Source: Chitinophagaceae bacterium BSSC1 | GTDB lineage: Bacteria > Bacteroidota > Bacteroidia > Chitinophagales > Chitinophagaceae | Direction of reading: 5' to 3' | Length of the DNA stretch: 64,000 bases | Assembly (NCBI GenBank): GCA_002256435.1 | Contig: NKJC01000005.1 | Span: 248,001 to 312,000 of the forward strand | Part shown: positions 17,243 to 27,130 of the stretch, piece by piece | Numbering within the stretch: the stretch's first letter is position 1 | Layout: each line of letters starts with the position of its first letter | Program-made: the position numbers and the translations under genes | Notes under the pieces: generated by a model | The model's input: only the letters and a program-made list of their open reading frames with translations | Told to the model about the DNA's origin: nothing | Databases searched by the model: none

Positions 17243-18565
17243 TTATCGTTTCATACCGGGGAAACGGCCTCCCATGGGCATGTTATTCATCATTTTCATC
17301 ATTTGTTTCATTTGCTCAAATTGTTTCATAAAAGCATTGACTTCATTGATGTCTTTACCAGATCCCTTGGCAATCCTAGTTTTTCTACTTGGGGTTAGTG
17401 CGTCTGGATTAGATCTTTCAAAGGGGGTCATTGATTTGATAATGGCTTCAATTCCCTTGAACGCATCATCATTAATGTCTACATCCTTGATGGCTTTTCC
17501 CACTCCTGGAATCATGCCCATCAGGTCTTTGATATTCCCCATTTTCTTGATCTGCTGTAACTGATCCAAAAAGTCTTGAAAGTCAAACTGGTTCTTTCTA
17601 ATCTTCTTCTCCAGTTTCTTGGCTTCTACCTCATTGTACTGGGCCTGCGCTTTTTCTACCAAGGTAGTAATATCACCCATACCCAAGATCCTTTGCGCCA
17701 TACGCTCAGGATAGAATACATCAAGGGTATCCATCTTCTCACCAGAGCTCACAAACTTAATGGGTTTGTTCACGGTATATTTGATAGAAAGGGCCGCACC
17801 ACCACGTGTATCACCATCCAATTTTGTTAGGACCACACCGGTAAAGTCTAAGCGATCATTAAAGGCTTTAGCTGTATTCACCGCATCTTGACCAGTCATA
17901 GAATCCACCACAAACAAAATCTCCGCAGGATTCACAGCAGCTTTTACATTGGCTACTTCTGTCATCATCACTTCATCAATGGCCAAACGACCAGCCGTAT
18001 CTATGATGACTACATTTTTGTTGGTAGCTTTTGCTTCTTTAATAGCGTTTAGTGCAATAGAAACCGCGTCTTTATTCTCTCTTTCACTATATACGGTTAC
18101 ACCAATTTGTTCTGCCAAAACAGTCAACTGATCTATGGCCGCGGGGCGATAGATATCACAAGCCACCACCATGGGAGACTTGCCTTTCTGCGTTTTTAAG
18201 TAGCTGGCTAATTTACCAGTGAAAGTGGTTTTACCACTACCTTGTAAACCAGCAATCAAGATAATAGCAGGGTTACCACTGATATTGAATTGGGCTTCTG
18301 ATCCACCCATTAATTCCGTTAATTCATCCTGCACAATCTTCACCATCAATTGACCAGGACTAATGGCATTGATGACTTTTTCACCTACGGCTTTGTCCTT
18401 CACTTTGTCAGTGAATTCCTTGGCTATTTTAAAGTTCACATCGGCGTCAATCAAAGCCCTACGGATATCTTTAACCGTATTGGCAATGTTTAGGTCATTG
18501 ATCCTGGCTTCTCCTTTAAGGTTCTTAAAGGCCGATTCTAATTTTTCACTTAATGAATTAAACAT
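17243..18565 (-). CDS. ffh: Signal recognition particle protein Ffh
   Basis: GLQGSGKTTFTGKLA, DTAGRLA and TKLDGDTRGGAALS GTPase motifs; Met-rich C-terminus. Confidence 0.97.
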   Translation of the reverse strand: MFNSLSEKLESAFKNLKGEARINDLNIANTVKDIRRALIDADVNFKIAKEFTDKVKDKAVGEKVINAISPGQLMVKIVQDELTELMGGSEAQFNISGNPAIILIAGLQGSGKTTFTGKLASYLKTQKGKSPMVVACDIYRPAAIDQLTVLAEQIGVTVYSERENKDAVSIALNAIKEAKATNKNVVIIDTAGRLAIDEVMMTEVANVKAAVNPAEILFVVDSMTGQDAVNTAKAFNDRLDFTGVVLTKLDGDTRGGAALSIKYTVNKPIKFVSSGEKMDTLDVFYPERMAQRILGMGDITTLVEKAQAQYNEVEAKKLEKKIRKNQFDFQDFLDQLQQIKKMGNIKDLMGMIPGVGKAIKDVDINDDAFKGIEAIIKSMTPFERSNPDALTPSRKTRIAKGSGKDINEVNAFMKQFEQMKQMMKMMNNMPMGGRFPGMKR

Positions 18566-18595
18566 GGTTGCACTTCTTTCAAAACATTCAAAAAA

Positions 18596-18618
18596 AAACT
18601 GAACCTCAAGTTCAGTTT
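18596..18618 (-). terminator. Rho-independent terminator of the sigma factor gene
   Basis: AAACTGAAC-CTCAA-GTTCAGTTT hairpin; a run of T follows on the minus strand. Confidence 0.75.
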
Positions 18619-18649
18619 AAAGAGTTGCAAATATAGTATGTTCTGTGGT

Positions 18650-19516
18650 TCAACCTAAGTAAACCCTTAACTGCTTACAGCGATTGGTACTGCGGAGTTT
18701 GGTGATGGCCTTGTCCTTGATTTGGCGCACCCTTTCTCGGGTCAGGTTATAGCGCTCTCCAATATCTTCTAAACTCAAGGGATGGTCTACGCCAATGCCA
18801 AAAAAATAGCAAACCACGTCTTTCTGACGCTCGGTGAGGGTGCGTAAACTGCGCTCTATTTCCATTCGGAGCGATTCAAAATGCTCCAGTTTTTCGTCTG
18901 TTTTAACCGCATTGGGGTTTTCCATCAGGTCCATGAGGGTGCCGTCTTCCCCGTCTGAAAGAGGTGTATCCATGCTCACGTGACGGAAACCCACATTCAT
19001 GGTGGCCGTAACCTCGTCAATGCCCAAATCCAATAATTCAGCCAATTCTTCGGGGCTGGGTTCACGCTCGTATTCCTGTTCTAATTGCTGATAAGCCTTG
19101 CTAATCCGATTGGTGAGACCCACTTTGTTCAAGGGTAGGCGCACAATCCGGCTTTGCTCAGCCAAAGCTTGTAAAATGCTCTGTCTGATCCACCAAACGG
19201 CATAGGAAATGAACTTGAAACCCCTGGTTTCGTCAAATCGCAAAGCGGCTTTGATTAGACCCAGATTGCCTTCATTAATCAAGTCTGGCAGGGTAAGGCC
19301 TTGGTTTTGATACTGTTTGGCAACAGATACCACAAAGCGTAGGTTGGATTTAACCAAACGGTCCAGTGCGCGTTGATCACCGTTCTTGATTTTCAATGCC
19401 AATTCCACCTCCTGCTCAGGAGAAATGAGTTCTACCTTGCCAATTTCTTGGAGGTATTTTTCCAGGCTTTGAGATTCCCGGTTGGTGATAGATTTTGAAA
19501 TCTTCAGCTGCCGCAT
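18650..19516 (-). CDS. rpoD: Primary RNA polymerase sigma-70 factor
   Basis: [73 protein letters not shown]-terminal region 4. Confidence 0.95.
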   Translation of the reverse strand: MRQLKISKSITNRESQSLEKYLQEIGKVELISPEQEVELALKIKNGDQRALDRLVKSNLRFVVSVAKQYQNQGLTLPDLINEGNLGLIKAALRFDETRGFKFISYAVWWIRQSILQALAEQSRIVRLPLNKVGLTNRISKAYQQLEQEYEREPSPEELAELLDLGIDEVTATMNVGFRHVSMDTPLSDGEDGTLMDLMENPNAVKTDEKLEHFESLRMEIERSLRTLTERQKDVVCYFFGIGVDHPLSLEDIGERYNLTRERVRQIKDKAITKLRSTNRCKQLRVYLG

Positions 19517-19816
19517 ACTCATAAATGCATGTTTTATTGGTAGAAGTATCCGAAAAGTTCAGGCGATGCGTTGGGAGGGGTGGGGCCACAGATTCCTTTT
19601 TCACTGTATGCTAAAGCAATTTAACAAAAAATTGAAACTTCCACAAAAAAATAATTTTATTCAACTTATTGAATTTCAATATATTATAACCTTATATTTT
19701 CCGCACATCCCAAACTGACTCCATATTTGAGTGCTTATATCAAAAAAACATTTGGATGCGAAGGATTATTTAATATTATTGCACAACTACGATTGACCTG
19801 CGCTAAATAAGATTTA

Positions 19817-20200
19817 ATGAGCAAGAAGCAACTATTCACTATTGAGTTCCCTGTAAGATGTTCCCCCGGTATATTGTTTGAATTTTTGTCAACACCAGCT
19901 GGTTTGCAAGAATGGTTTGCAGACAAGGTAGACGAATGGGAGAATGTTTACAGTTTCTCATGGAGCGGAGGCGCACCCGATAAGGCAGAAGTAATGGACA
20001 AAGAAGACGATAAATTTATCCGTTTTCATTGGTTACATACTGAGAAAAACGAATACTTTGAATTCCGCATAGAAAAAACTGAGATCTCTAACCAAACCAT
20101 CTTAATCATCAAAGATTTTGCTGAGAAAAATGAGATCAAGGATCAAAGCCAATTATGGGAATACCAAGTGAAGGAATTATTCCATCGCTTAGGAGCCTAA
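19817..20200 (+). CDS. START-like/SRPBCC domain protein
   Basis: 127 aa; FPVRCSPGILFEFLSTPAGLQEWFADKVD is typical of SRPBCC proteins. Confidence 0.8.
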   Translation: MSKKQLFTIEFPVRCSPGILFEFLSTPAGLQEWFADKVDEWENVYSFSWSGGAPDKAEVMDKEDDKFIRFHWLHTEKNEYFEFRIEKTEISNQTILIIKDFAEKNEIKDQSQLWEYQVKELFHRLGA

Positions 20201-20232
20201 TTCGCACTAATTTCTAGCAATTTTTTAAGAGA

Positions 20233-20859
20233 TTATAAGGTCTGATTACCTAAGAGTAGCAATATGTCCTTGAACGTCTCTTGTAAAAAGAATTCCATAT
20301 CATCCCACTCTTCCAGTGGGATTTTTTTTGCCAACTTGATAAAGGGTAATTGAGCAAAAGCAGCAGGTGGAAACTGGGCAGCGGGTACATAATTGTCTTC
20401 TCTAAAATGGTGTTGCCAAGGGTCTTCAGGGTTGATGCAAACATACCAAGGGTATTGGGCGTGTGGATTACCAGCTCTTAGAAAAAAATACTGCTGAATA
20501 GCATTACTATAAAACTGTTGGTACTTGCCTTGTAGTTGCAGGGTAATGCTCATTTGATTACCCCACCAGAAAAAAGTCCTTACCGCAAACACATCCTTAA
20601 CGCTAAAGACCCTAGGATAGTCCAACATGACCCAGGGCAGACCTTCATATTGATCCCCCTTAGAGATCTTGGGGCCAATAGCAAAAGCGGGATCATTGGC
20701 CAATGCTGGATTTGCAGCTACTAGTCCCTGATAAGTCTCGCAGACCTCCCCAAAAAACGCATTCACCTTTTGGATAATGGCATTCTTTGTTAAAATCCAA
20801 TCGGCATTGACTACCAATTCCTGTTCCTTTGCCGAAAGCCTTACTTTTGCCTTGCTCAT
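20233..20859 (-). CDS. Conserved-looking hypothetical protein (208 aa)
   Basis: Long ORF with coding-like composition, divergent from the LptF/G gene; no family recognised. Confidence 0.7.
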   Translation of the reverse strand: MSKAKVRLSAKEQELVVNADWILTKNAIIQKVNAFFGEVCETYQGLVAANPALANDPAFAIGPKISKGDQYEGLPWVMLDYPRVFSVKDVFAVRTFFWWGNQMSITLQLQGKYQQFYSNAIQQYFFLRAGNPHAQYPWYVCINPEDPWQHHFREDNYVPAAQFPPAAFAQLPFIKLAKKIPLEEWDDMEFFLQETFKDILLLLGNQTL

Positions 20860-20881
20860 TTGGCAATATTAAGCAAGGACC

Positions 20882-22327
20882 GTGATAAAAAAACTGGATA
20901 TTCTCATTATACGATCTTTTATTGGCCCCTTTATTGGGGCTTTTGCCATTTCCTTGTTTGTACTCACCATGCAATTCTTCTGGCTCTATATAGATGACTT
21001 GGTGGGCAAGGGATTGGATCTGTTTACGGTTTTGAAACTGGTGGGTTTGGTAACCTTATTTTGGATTCCAACTGCCCTACCCTTGGCCCTGCTCTTTTCT
21101 TCTATCATGACTTTTGGAAACCTAGGAGAAAGCTTTGAACTAGTAGCCATTAAAGCCGCTGGTATTCCGCTCTTGCGTTTTATGCGACCACTTTTGGTGA
21201 TTACCATTTTTATTAGCGGACTAGCCTTTTTGTTTGCCAATAATATTATTCCAGTTACCCAATTGAAGTTAGCTGCACTCAAGTACAATATCATTGTATC
21301 AAAACCAGCATTGGATATTAAACCCGGTGTTTTCTATGACAAGATTGATGGCTATGTGATCAAATTGGGAAGTAAGGAAAAGAATGATAGCATTATTCAT
21401 GACGTGGTGATTTTTGAAAAAAATGGTGGCTTACAAGACCATATGATTATTGCCCAAAGCGGGGTCATGCGGATTAGTAAGGACCAACAATTTTTGGAAT
21501 TTATTCTCAGAGACGGATGGCGCTTACAAGAGCGTGGTCCACGTGGAGTAAGCAACACAGAGTTTATTCGAATGGGTTTCAAGTCTTATAAAAAACTTTT
21601 TGACCTGAAGAGTTTTCAAATGAATAAATCAGGCGATAGTTCTTTCTATGATCCAAAAATGTTGAGCATTCGTCAATTAAATACCGCCATTGATTCTATC
21701 TCTCATATTGATAGTATCTATTTGAAAAAATCCAATGCAGAAGTAAATCCTTATTTGAATTTTACGCGCTACGCCGATACGGGTTGGGCTAAAGTGGATC
21801 CAAAAAAAATCAAAAAAGCCAGCAGCTTTACCAAACTGATCCCTGATAGTATCAGATCCATTGTAACAGAAAGGGCAGAGAACCAATTAACCAGTATCAA
21901 GGGAAATGTAGGCGTAATGGCAGAAGACTATGCCTTAAGGGTTACTTCCTTACGTTTGCACGAGATTGAATGGCATAGAAAGTTGACCCTATCCGTAGCT
22001 TGTTTGGTGCTGTTCTTGATTGGAGCTCCATTGGGTTCCATTATTAGAAAAGGTGGCTTGGGTACGCCCTTGGTTTTTGCTATCATCTTTTTTGTGGTCT
22101 TTCACCTTTTTAACACTTTTGGTGAAAAGTTTGTCAAATCAAATGCTACTTCTCCATTAGTAGGAATGTGGCTATCTACTTTTATCTTAATTCCCATTGG
22201 CATTTTTCTAACTTTTAAAGCCATGCGGGACTCACAATTGTTCAACCAAGAATTCTATTATCGTTCTTTCAAGGAACTGCGCTTATTTATTGCTAAATTT
22301 AGACGTCCCCGTCAAGAACAACCTTAA
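20882..22327 (+). CDS. LptF/LptG-family permease
   Basis: GTG start; MIKKLDILIIRSFIGPFIGAFAISLFVLTMQFFWLYIDDLVGKGLD; C-terminal LSVACLVLFLIGAPLGSIIRKGGLG. Confidence 0.92.
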   Translation: MIKKLDILIIRSFIGPFIGAFAISLFVLTMQFFWLYIDDLVGKGLDLFTVLKLVGLVTLFWIPTALPLALLFSSIMTFGNLGESFELVAIKAAGIPLLRFMRPLLVITIFISGLAFLFANNIIPVTQLKLAALKYNIIVSKPALDIKPGVFYDKIDGYVIKLGSKEKNDSIIHDVVIFEKNGGLQDHMIIAQSGVMRISKDQQFLEFILRDGWRLQERGPRGVSNTEFIRMGFKSYKKLFDLKSFQMNKSGDSSFYDPKMLSIRQLNTAIDSISHIDSIYLKKSNAEVNPYLNFTRYADTGWAKVDPKKIKKASSFTKLIPDSIRSIVTERAENQLTSIKGNVGVMAEDYALRVTSLRLHEIEWHRKLTLSVACLVLFLIGAPLGSIIRKGGLGTPLVFAIIFFVVFHLFNTFGEKFVKSNATSPLVGMWLSTFILIPIGIFLTFKAMRDSQLFNQEFYYRSFKELRLFIAKFRRPRQEQP

Positions 22328-22336
22328 ATCAAACAC

Positions 22337-23071
22337 ATGGAAAACAATCAACATAGCCGTAGAGAATTTATTGCCAATACCGGTAAAGCTGCACTAGCTG
22401 CTGGAATATCACTAACCGTTTTGCCATCTTTGGCGGGAACTGGTTCAGGGTTTGCACCCAATCCATTTGTGCAACAACCACTGCCCTATGATTATAAGGC
22501 ATTGGAACCCGTGATTGATGCCATGACCATGGAAATCCATTATAGCAAACATGCTGCTACTTATGCCAAGAATTTAGCCGATGCCTTGGTAGCTGAAAAA
22601 GTAGATACCAATGCAACCAGTTTGGAAAACTTGCTAAGAGGGGTTTCTAAATATTCCGCTAAGATGCGCAACAATGCTGGTGGTCATTATAACCACGAAT
22701 TATTCTGGCAGTGTATGGCGGCCCCCACCAATCAACAACCACAAGGAAAATTAGCTGCTGCCATTGCACAATCCTTTGGTTCCATAGAAGCATTTAAAAC
22801 TCAGTTTACAGACGCGGGCAAGAACCGTTTTGGAAGTGGCTGGGCTTGGTTGGTTTTGAATGCAGACAAAAAATTAGTGGTGGGTTCTACGCCTAATCAA
22901 GATAATCCTTTGATGGATCTTAGTGAACTCAAAGGCACACCGGTTCTAGGTTTGGACGTTTGGGAACACGCTTATTATTTGAAATATCAGAACAAACGCC
23001 CTGACTATATTAATGCATGGTGGAATGCAGTAAACTGGCGTTTTGTTGAAACAAGATTTGAATCTCTATAA
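22337..23071 (+). CDS. Fe/Mn superoxide dismutase with Tat-type signal peptide
   Basis: MEIHYSKHAATYAKNLADAL; GSGWAWLVLN; DVWEHAYYLKYQNKRPDYINAWW; N-terminal SRREFIANTGKAALAAGISLTVLP. Confidence 0.94.
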   Translation: MENNQHSRREFIANTGKAALAAGISLTVLPSLAGTGSGFAPNPFVQQPLPYDYKALEPVIDAMTMEIHYSKHAATYAKNLADALVAEKVDTNATSLENLLRGVSKYSAKMRNNAGGHYNHELFWQCMAAPTNQQPQGKLAAAIAQSFGSIEAFKTQFTDAGKNRFGSGWAWLVLNADKKLVVGSTPNQDNPLMDLSELKGTPVLGLDVWEHAYYLKYQNKRPDYINAWWNAVNWRFVETRFESL

Positions 23072-23079
23072 GATAGTAT

Positions 23080-23490
23080 ATGAAACTCACAGCAAACTGG
23101 GTAGAAGCCCTAGCATTTGATGCTACTTCAGACAATGGTCATACGGTTAGACTGGACACTACTGTTGATGGTGGTGGATTGGATTCTGGCATGAGCCCCA
23201 AAAAGCTAGTGCTAGCGGGTCTTTGCGGCTGCAGCGGCATGGACGTGGTAGACATATTAAAGAAGATGAAAGTGGATCTTAAAAAACTGGAAGTATCTGC
23301 AGAAGCAGAGCAAACAGACGAGCATCCAAAAACTTTCAAATACATTAACCTTGTGTATCGCGCAGCAATACCTGCGGAAGATTTGGATAAATTACAAAGG
23401 GCTGTTTCCTTGTCTATGGACAAATATTGTGGTGTGTCGGCTATGTTGGCCAAGCACTGCCCCATCAACCACAGCGTTGAGTTGATCTAG
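23080..23490 (+). CDS. OsmC/Ohr-family protein
   Basis: MSPKKLVLAGLCGCSGMDVVDILKKM plus C-terminal Cys region (SMDKYCGVSAMLAKHCPI). Confidence 0.88.
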   Translation: MKLTANWVEALAFDATSDNGHTVRLDTTVDGGGLDSGMSPKKLVLAGLCGCSGMDVVDILKKMKVDLKKLEVSAEAEQTDEHPKTFKYINLVYRAAIPAEDLDKLQRAVSLSMDKYCGVSAMLAKHCPINHSVELI

Positions 23491-23502
23491 TTCAGCCCAA
23501 TA

Positions 23503-24504
23503 TTGATTATGCAATCAGCACAACAAAATCTGAAACTGCAGAAATGGATCACCCTGCTAAGTGTGGTGTTATTTGTGCTGAAAATATCGGCCTATTATTT
23601 TACGCATTCCATGGCCATCTTAACGGATGCATTGGAAAGTATTGTAAACGTAATAGCCGGTTTTATAGGACTCTATAGTTTGTATGTGGCCGCTAAGCCG
23701 CGCGATATTGATCACCCTTATGGACATGGCAAAGCCGAATTTGTTTCTGCTGCTGTAGAGGGTGGATTAATAGTGGCAGCAGGCATCATGATTTTGTATG
23801 AAACCATACAGAACCTAATTCACGAAAATCCTTTAGAAAGTCTTGATACTGGTTTAATCTTGATTGGCATTACTGCCGTAATCAATTATGTAGCGGGTGC
23901 TTATTGTATCAATCTTGGAAAGAAGAATAATTCCATGGCACTCATGGCCAGTGGCAAGCACTTACAAGTAGATACTTATTCTACTGCCGCCATCATTGTT
24001 GGATTGGGTCTCATGTTACTCACCAAATTGTACTGGCTAGACAAAGCCATTGCAGGTGTCATGGGTCTGTTTATCATTTACAATGGCTACAAGATTATTC
24101 GCTCTTCTTTAGCAGGGATTATGGACGAGGCCGATATGGAATTGCTCAATAAGTTTATTGCGGTCTTGAATGAGAAGAAACAGGAAAACTGGATAGACTT
24201 ACACAACCTAAGGGTAATTAAATACGGCAGCCTTTTGCACGTTGATTGTCATTTTACTGTGCCTTGGTACTTGAATGTTCATGAAGCGCACAATGAAATT
24301 GACGCATTGGCTAGCCTGATTCAACAAGAGTTTGGAGACCGAATAGAACTCTTTGTTCATACCGATGGTTGTCTACCCTTTAGTTGCAGTATTTGCAGTA
24401 AAACGGATTGCACTGTGAGACAACATCCTTTTCAACACAAAGTGGAATGGACCATGGAAAACCTGGTCTCCAATAAAAAGCACCAATTGACACCGGTTTC
24501 CTAA
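23503..24504 (+). CDS. Cation diffusion facilitator transporter
   Basis: ILTDALESIVNVIAGFIGL, DHPYGHGKAEFVSA motifs; Cys-rich C-terminus. Confidence 0.92.
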   Translation: MIMQSAQQNLKLQKWITLLSVVLFVLKISAYYFTHSMAILTDALESIVNVIAGFIGLYSLYVAAKPRDIDHPYGHGKAEFVSAAVEGGLIVAAGIMILYETIQNLIHENPLESLDTGLILIGITAVINYVAGAYCINLGKKNNSMALMASGKHLQVDTYSTAAIIVGLGLMLLTKLYWLDKAIAGVMGLFIIYNGYKIIRSSLAGIMDEADMELLNKFIAVLNEKKQENWIDLHNLRVIKYGSLLHVDCHFTVPWYLNVHEAHNEIDALASLIQQEFGDRIELFVHTDGCLPFSCSICSKTDCTVRQHPFQHKVEWTMENLVSNKKHQLTPVS

Positions 24505-24526
24505 ACCATGGTGTAGCAATAAGACT

Positions 24527-24534
24527 TAATTTTG
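24527..24534 (+). promoter_or_regulatory. -7 box TAATTTTG upstream of M20 dipeptidase
   Basis: Match to TAnnTTTG, 27 bp before ATG. Confidence 0.45.
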
Positions 24535-24560
24535 CCCTTCAAACATTTAAACAACTGATT

Positions 24561-25928
24561 ATGCAAGTTTGGAAAGCATACCAAGATCAACATAAAGAAA
24601 GGTTCCTCAATGAATTATTGGAACTATTGCGCATTCCCAGTGTGAGTGCAAGAACAGAAAACAAAGCCGATATGTTGGCCTGTGCCAAATTGGTGCAACA
24701 ACGTTTACAAGAAGCTGGTGCAGACACTGTGTCTATTTATGAAACAGCTGGTCACCCCATTGTATACGGTGAAAAAATCATTGATCCAACTAAACCAACC
24801 ATCTTGGTTTATGGACACTATGACGTGCAACCAGCAGACCCATTGGATCTTTGGAAAAGCGGCCCATTTGACCCAACCATTATTGATGGAAAAATCTTTG
24901 CGCGCGGCTCCTGCGATGACAAGGGTCAATTCTATATGCACGTAAAGGCTTTGGAGACAATGACCCAAACTAACACACTCCCCGCCAACGTAAAATTCTT
25001 GATTGAAGGAGAAGAAGAAGTGGGTAGTCCTAATCTGGCCACATTTGTAAAAGCCAATAAGGATTTATTAAAAGCAGATGTGATTTTGATCAGTGATACT
25101 TCTATGCTGAGCATGGAAAATCCTTCTATTGATATTGGTGTTCGTGGTCTAAGTTATATTGAAGTAGAAATTACAGGACCCAATCGTGACCTGCATTCTG
25201 GCGTATATGGTGGTGCTGTTGCCAACCCCATTACCATGCTGGCAAAAATGATTGCTTCTTGTCATGATGAGAACAACCATATCACCATTCCTGGTTTTTA
25301 TGATGGCGTGATTGATGCAACTCCTGAAGAGCGCGCCAAAATGGCCCAAGCTCCTTTTGACGAAGCGGAATACAAAACCGATTTGGGTGTGAGCAGTCTT
25401 TGGGGTGAAAAAGGATATACCACTAATGAAAGAACGGGTATTCGTCCAACCTTAGAAGTAAACGGGATTTGGGGTGGTTATACTGGTGAAGGCGCTAAGA
25501 CTGTTTTGCCTTCAAAAGCATTTGCCAAAATATCAGCACGTTTGGTACCTAATCAATCTTCTACGGTGATTACGGAAAAATTGCTGAACTACTTTAAGTC
25601 TATCGCGCCAGCAGGTGTTACGGTTAAAGCAGAAGAGCACCATGGTGGTGAGCCTTATATTACGCCTATTGATTCTGATGCTTATCAGGCTGCAGCAAAA
25701 GCCATACACGCCACATTTGGCAAGGATCCTATTCCTGTTCGTGGTGGTGGTAGCATTCCAATTTGTGCTTTGTTTGAAAAAGAATTGGGACTGAAGATTG
25801 TGTTCATGGGATTTGGTTTGGACTCTGATAACCTGCATAGCCCGAACGAGAAATTTGACATTTTCAATTTCTACAAAGGCATTGAAACCATTCCTTATTT
25901 CCATCAGTTTTATACAGAAGGAAAATAA
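24561..25928 (+). CDS. M20 family dipeptidase
   Basis: YGHYDVQPADPLDLW, RGSCDDKGQF, IEGEEEVGSPN motifs. Confidence 0.93.
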   Translation: MQVWKAYQDQHKERFLNELLELLRIPSVSARTENKADMLACAKLVQQRLQEAGADTVSIYETAGHPIVYGEKIIDPTKPTILVYGHYDVQPADPLDLWKSGPFDPTIIDGKIFARGSCDDKGQFYMHVKALETMTQTNTLPANVKFLIEGEEEVGSPNLATFVKANKDLLKADVILISDTSMLSMENPSIDIGVRGLSYIEVEITGPNRDLHSGVYGGAVANPITMLAKMIASCHDENNHITIPGFYDGVIDATPEERAKMAQAPFDEAEYKTDLGVSSLWGEKGYTTNERTGIRPTLEVNGIWGGYTGEGAKTVLPSKAFAKISARLVPNQSSTVITEKLLNYFKSIAPAGVTVKAEEHHGGEPYITPIDSDAYQAAAKAIHATFGKDPIPVRGGGSIPICALFEKELGLKIVFMGFGLDSDNLHSPNEKFDIFNFYKGIETIPYFHQFYTEGK

Positions 25929-25933
25929 TAGCC

Positions 25934-26323
25934 GTGGAAGCAAAAGAGAAACTGCGCGTTGACAAATACCTCTGGGCCATCCGTTTGTTTAAAACTAGGA
26001 GCCAGGCTGCTGATGCATGTGACAATGGGAAAGTGAAGTTGCAAGGCAGCAATATAAAAGCGTCTAAGCCCGTGAATATTGGTGACGTGTTTGACGTAAA
26101 AACAGAAGGCCGAAAATGGGTGATTAGGGTAACGGGTTTATTAGAAAAACGCGCAGCTTATCCAGAAGCTATTAAACACTATGAAGACATTACCCCACCT
26201 GAAGAATTAGACGTGGTTAAATTCCAAGCAGCTAGTTTCCAAACTGGTAAACGCTTGAGCAAAGTGGGAAGACCAACCAAGCGAGACTTGAGAGATATTA
26301 GAGGATTCATGGGAGAAGAATAA
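25934..26323 (+). CDS. S4-domain RNA-binding protein (Hsp15-like)
   Basis: [35 protein letters not shown] start. Confidence 0.87.
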   Translation: MEAKEKLRVDKYLWAIRLFKTRSQAADACDNGKVKLQGSNIKASKPVNIGDVFDVKTEGRKWVIRVTGLLEKRAAYPEAIKHYEDITPPEELDVVKFQAASFQTGKRLSKVGRPTKRDLRDIRGFMGEE

Positions 26324-26333
26324 ATTTTTGTAC

Positions 26334-27011
26334 ATGCATATTGATATTATTACGGTAGTGCCAGAATTGCTGGATAGTCCTTTTGGACACAGCATCATGA
26401 AGCGGGCCCAAGAAAAGGGTTTGCTCACCGTGGTCTGCCATAACCTACGCAAGTGGGCTATAAACAAACATATGCAGGTAGACGATTACCAATTTGGTGG
26501 CGGTGCTGGTATGGTCATGATGCCCGAGCCCTTGGCCAATGCCATTGATGAATTACAAGCAGACCGCAAATATGATCAGATCATTTATATGACGCCAGAT
26601 GGTCCGCGTTTTAACCAACAAAGGGCCAATCAATTGTCCATGATGGAGAACCTGCTCATTATCTGCGGACACTACAAGGGCATTGATGAAAGAATTAGGC
26701 AGCAATACGTGACCATGGAAATCTCTATTGGTGACTATGTACTCAGTGGTGGTGAATTAGCCGCTGCTGTAGTAGTAGACGCCGTGGGGCGATTGATTCC
26801 GGGTGTACTCAATGATGAGACTTCTGCCCTATTTGATTCCTTTCAAGACAATTTATTAGCTCCTCCAGTCTATACCCGTCCCGCAGATTTTAGGGGCAGC
26901 AAAGTGCCAGAAATTCTCACACAAGGTGACCCCAAAAAAGTAGAAGAATGGCGCTACGAACAATCTCTGCAACGCACCCGAGAACGTAGACCAGACTTGT
27001 TGGATGAATAA
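26334..27011 (+). CDS. trmD: tRNA (guanine-N1)-methyltransferase
   Basis: [55 protein letters not shown] at 26334 preferred over TTG at 26328. Confidence 0.97.
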   Translation: MHIDIITVVPELLDSPFGHSIMKRAQEKGLLTVVCHNLRKWAINKHMQVDDYQFGGGAGMVMMPEPLANAIDELQADRKYDQIIYMTPDGPRFNQQRANQLSMMENLLIICGHYKGIDERIRQQYVTMEISIGDYVLSGGELAAAVVVDAVGRLIPGVLNDETSALFDSFQDNLLAPPVYTRPADFRGSKVPEILTQGDPKKVEEWRYEQSLQRTRERRPDLLDE

Positions 27012-27130
27012 TTCTCAAGTCTAACTACCATTTATCCTTGATTTGTAACGTTTTCAATTGTTTAACGTTACTACAAAGTAAGAAAGCTTTCTTTTGCACA
27101 AAACCCTGTTGCAACAGGGACCATGACTTT

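Noticed and set aside
27038-27130. N-terminal extension of the DUF5916 ORF
   Set aside because: A standard signal peptide begins at 27131; the upstream part is the palindromic leader.
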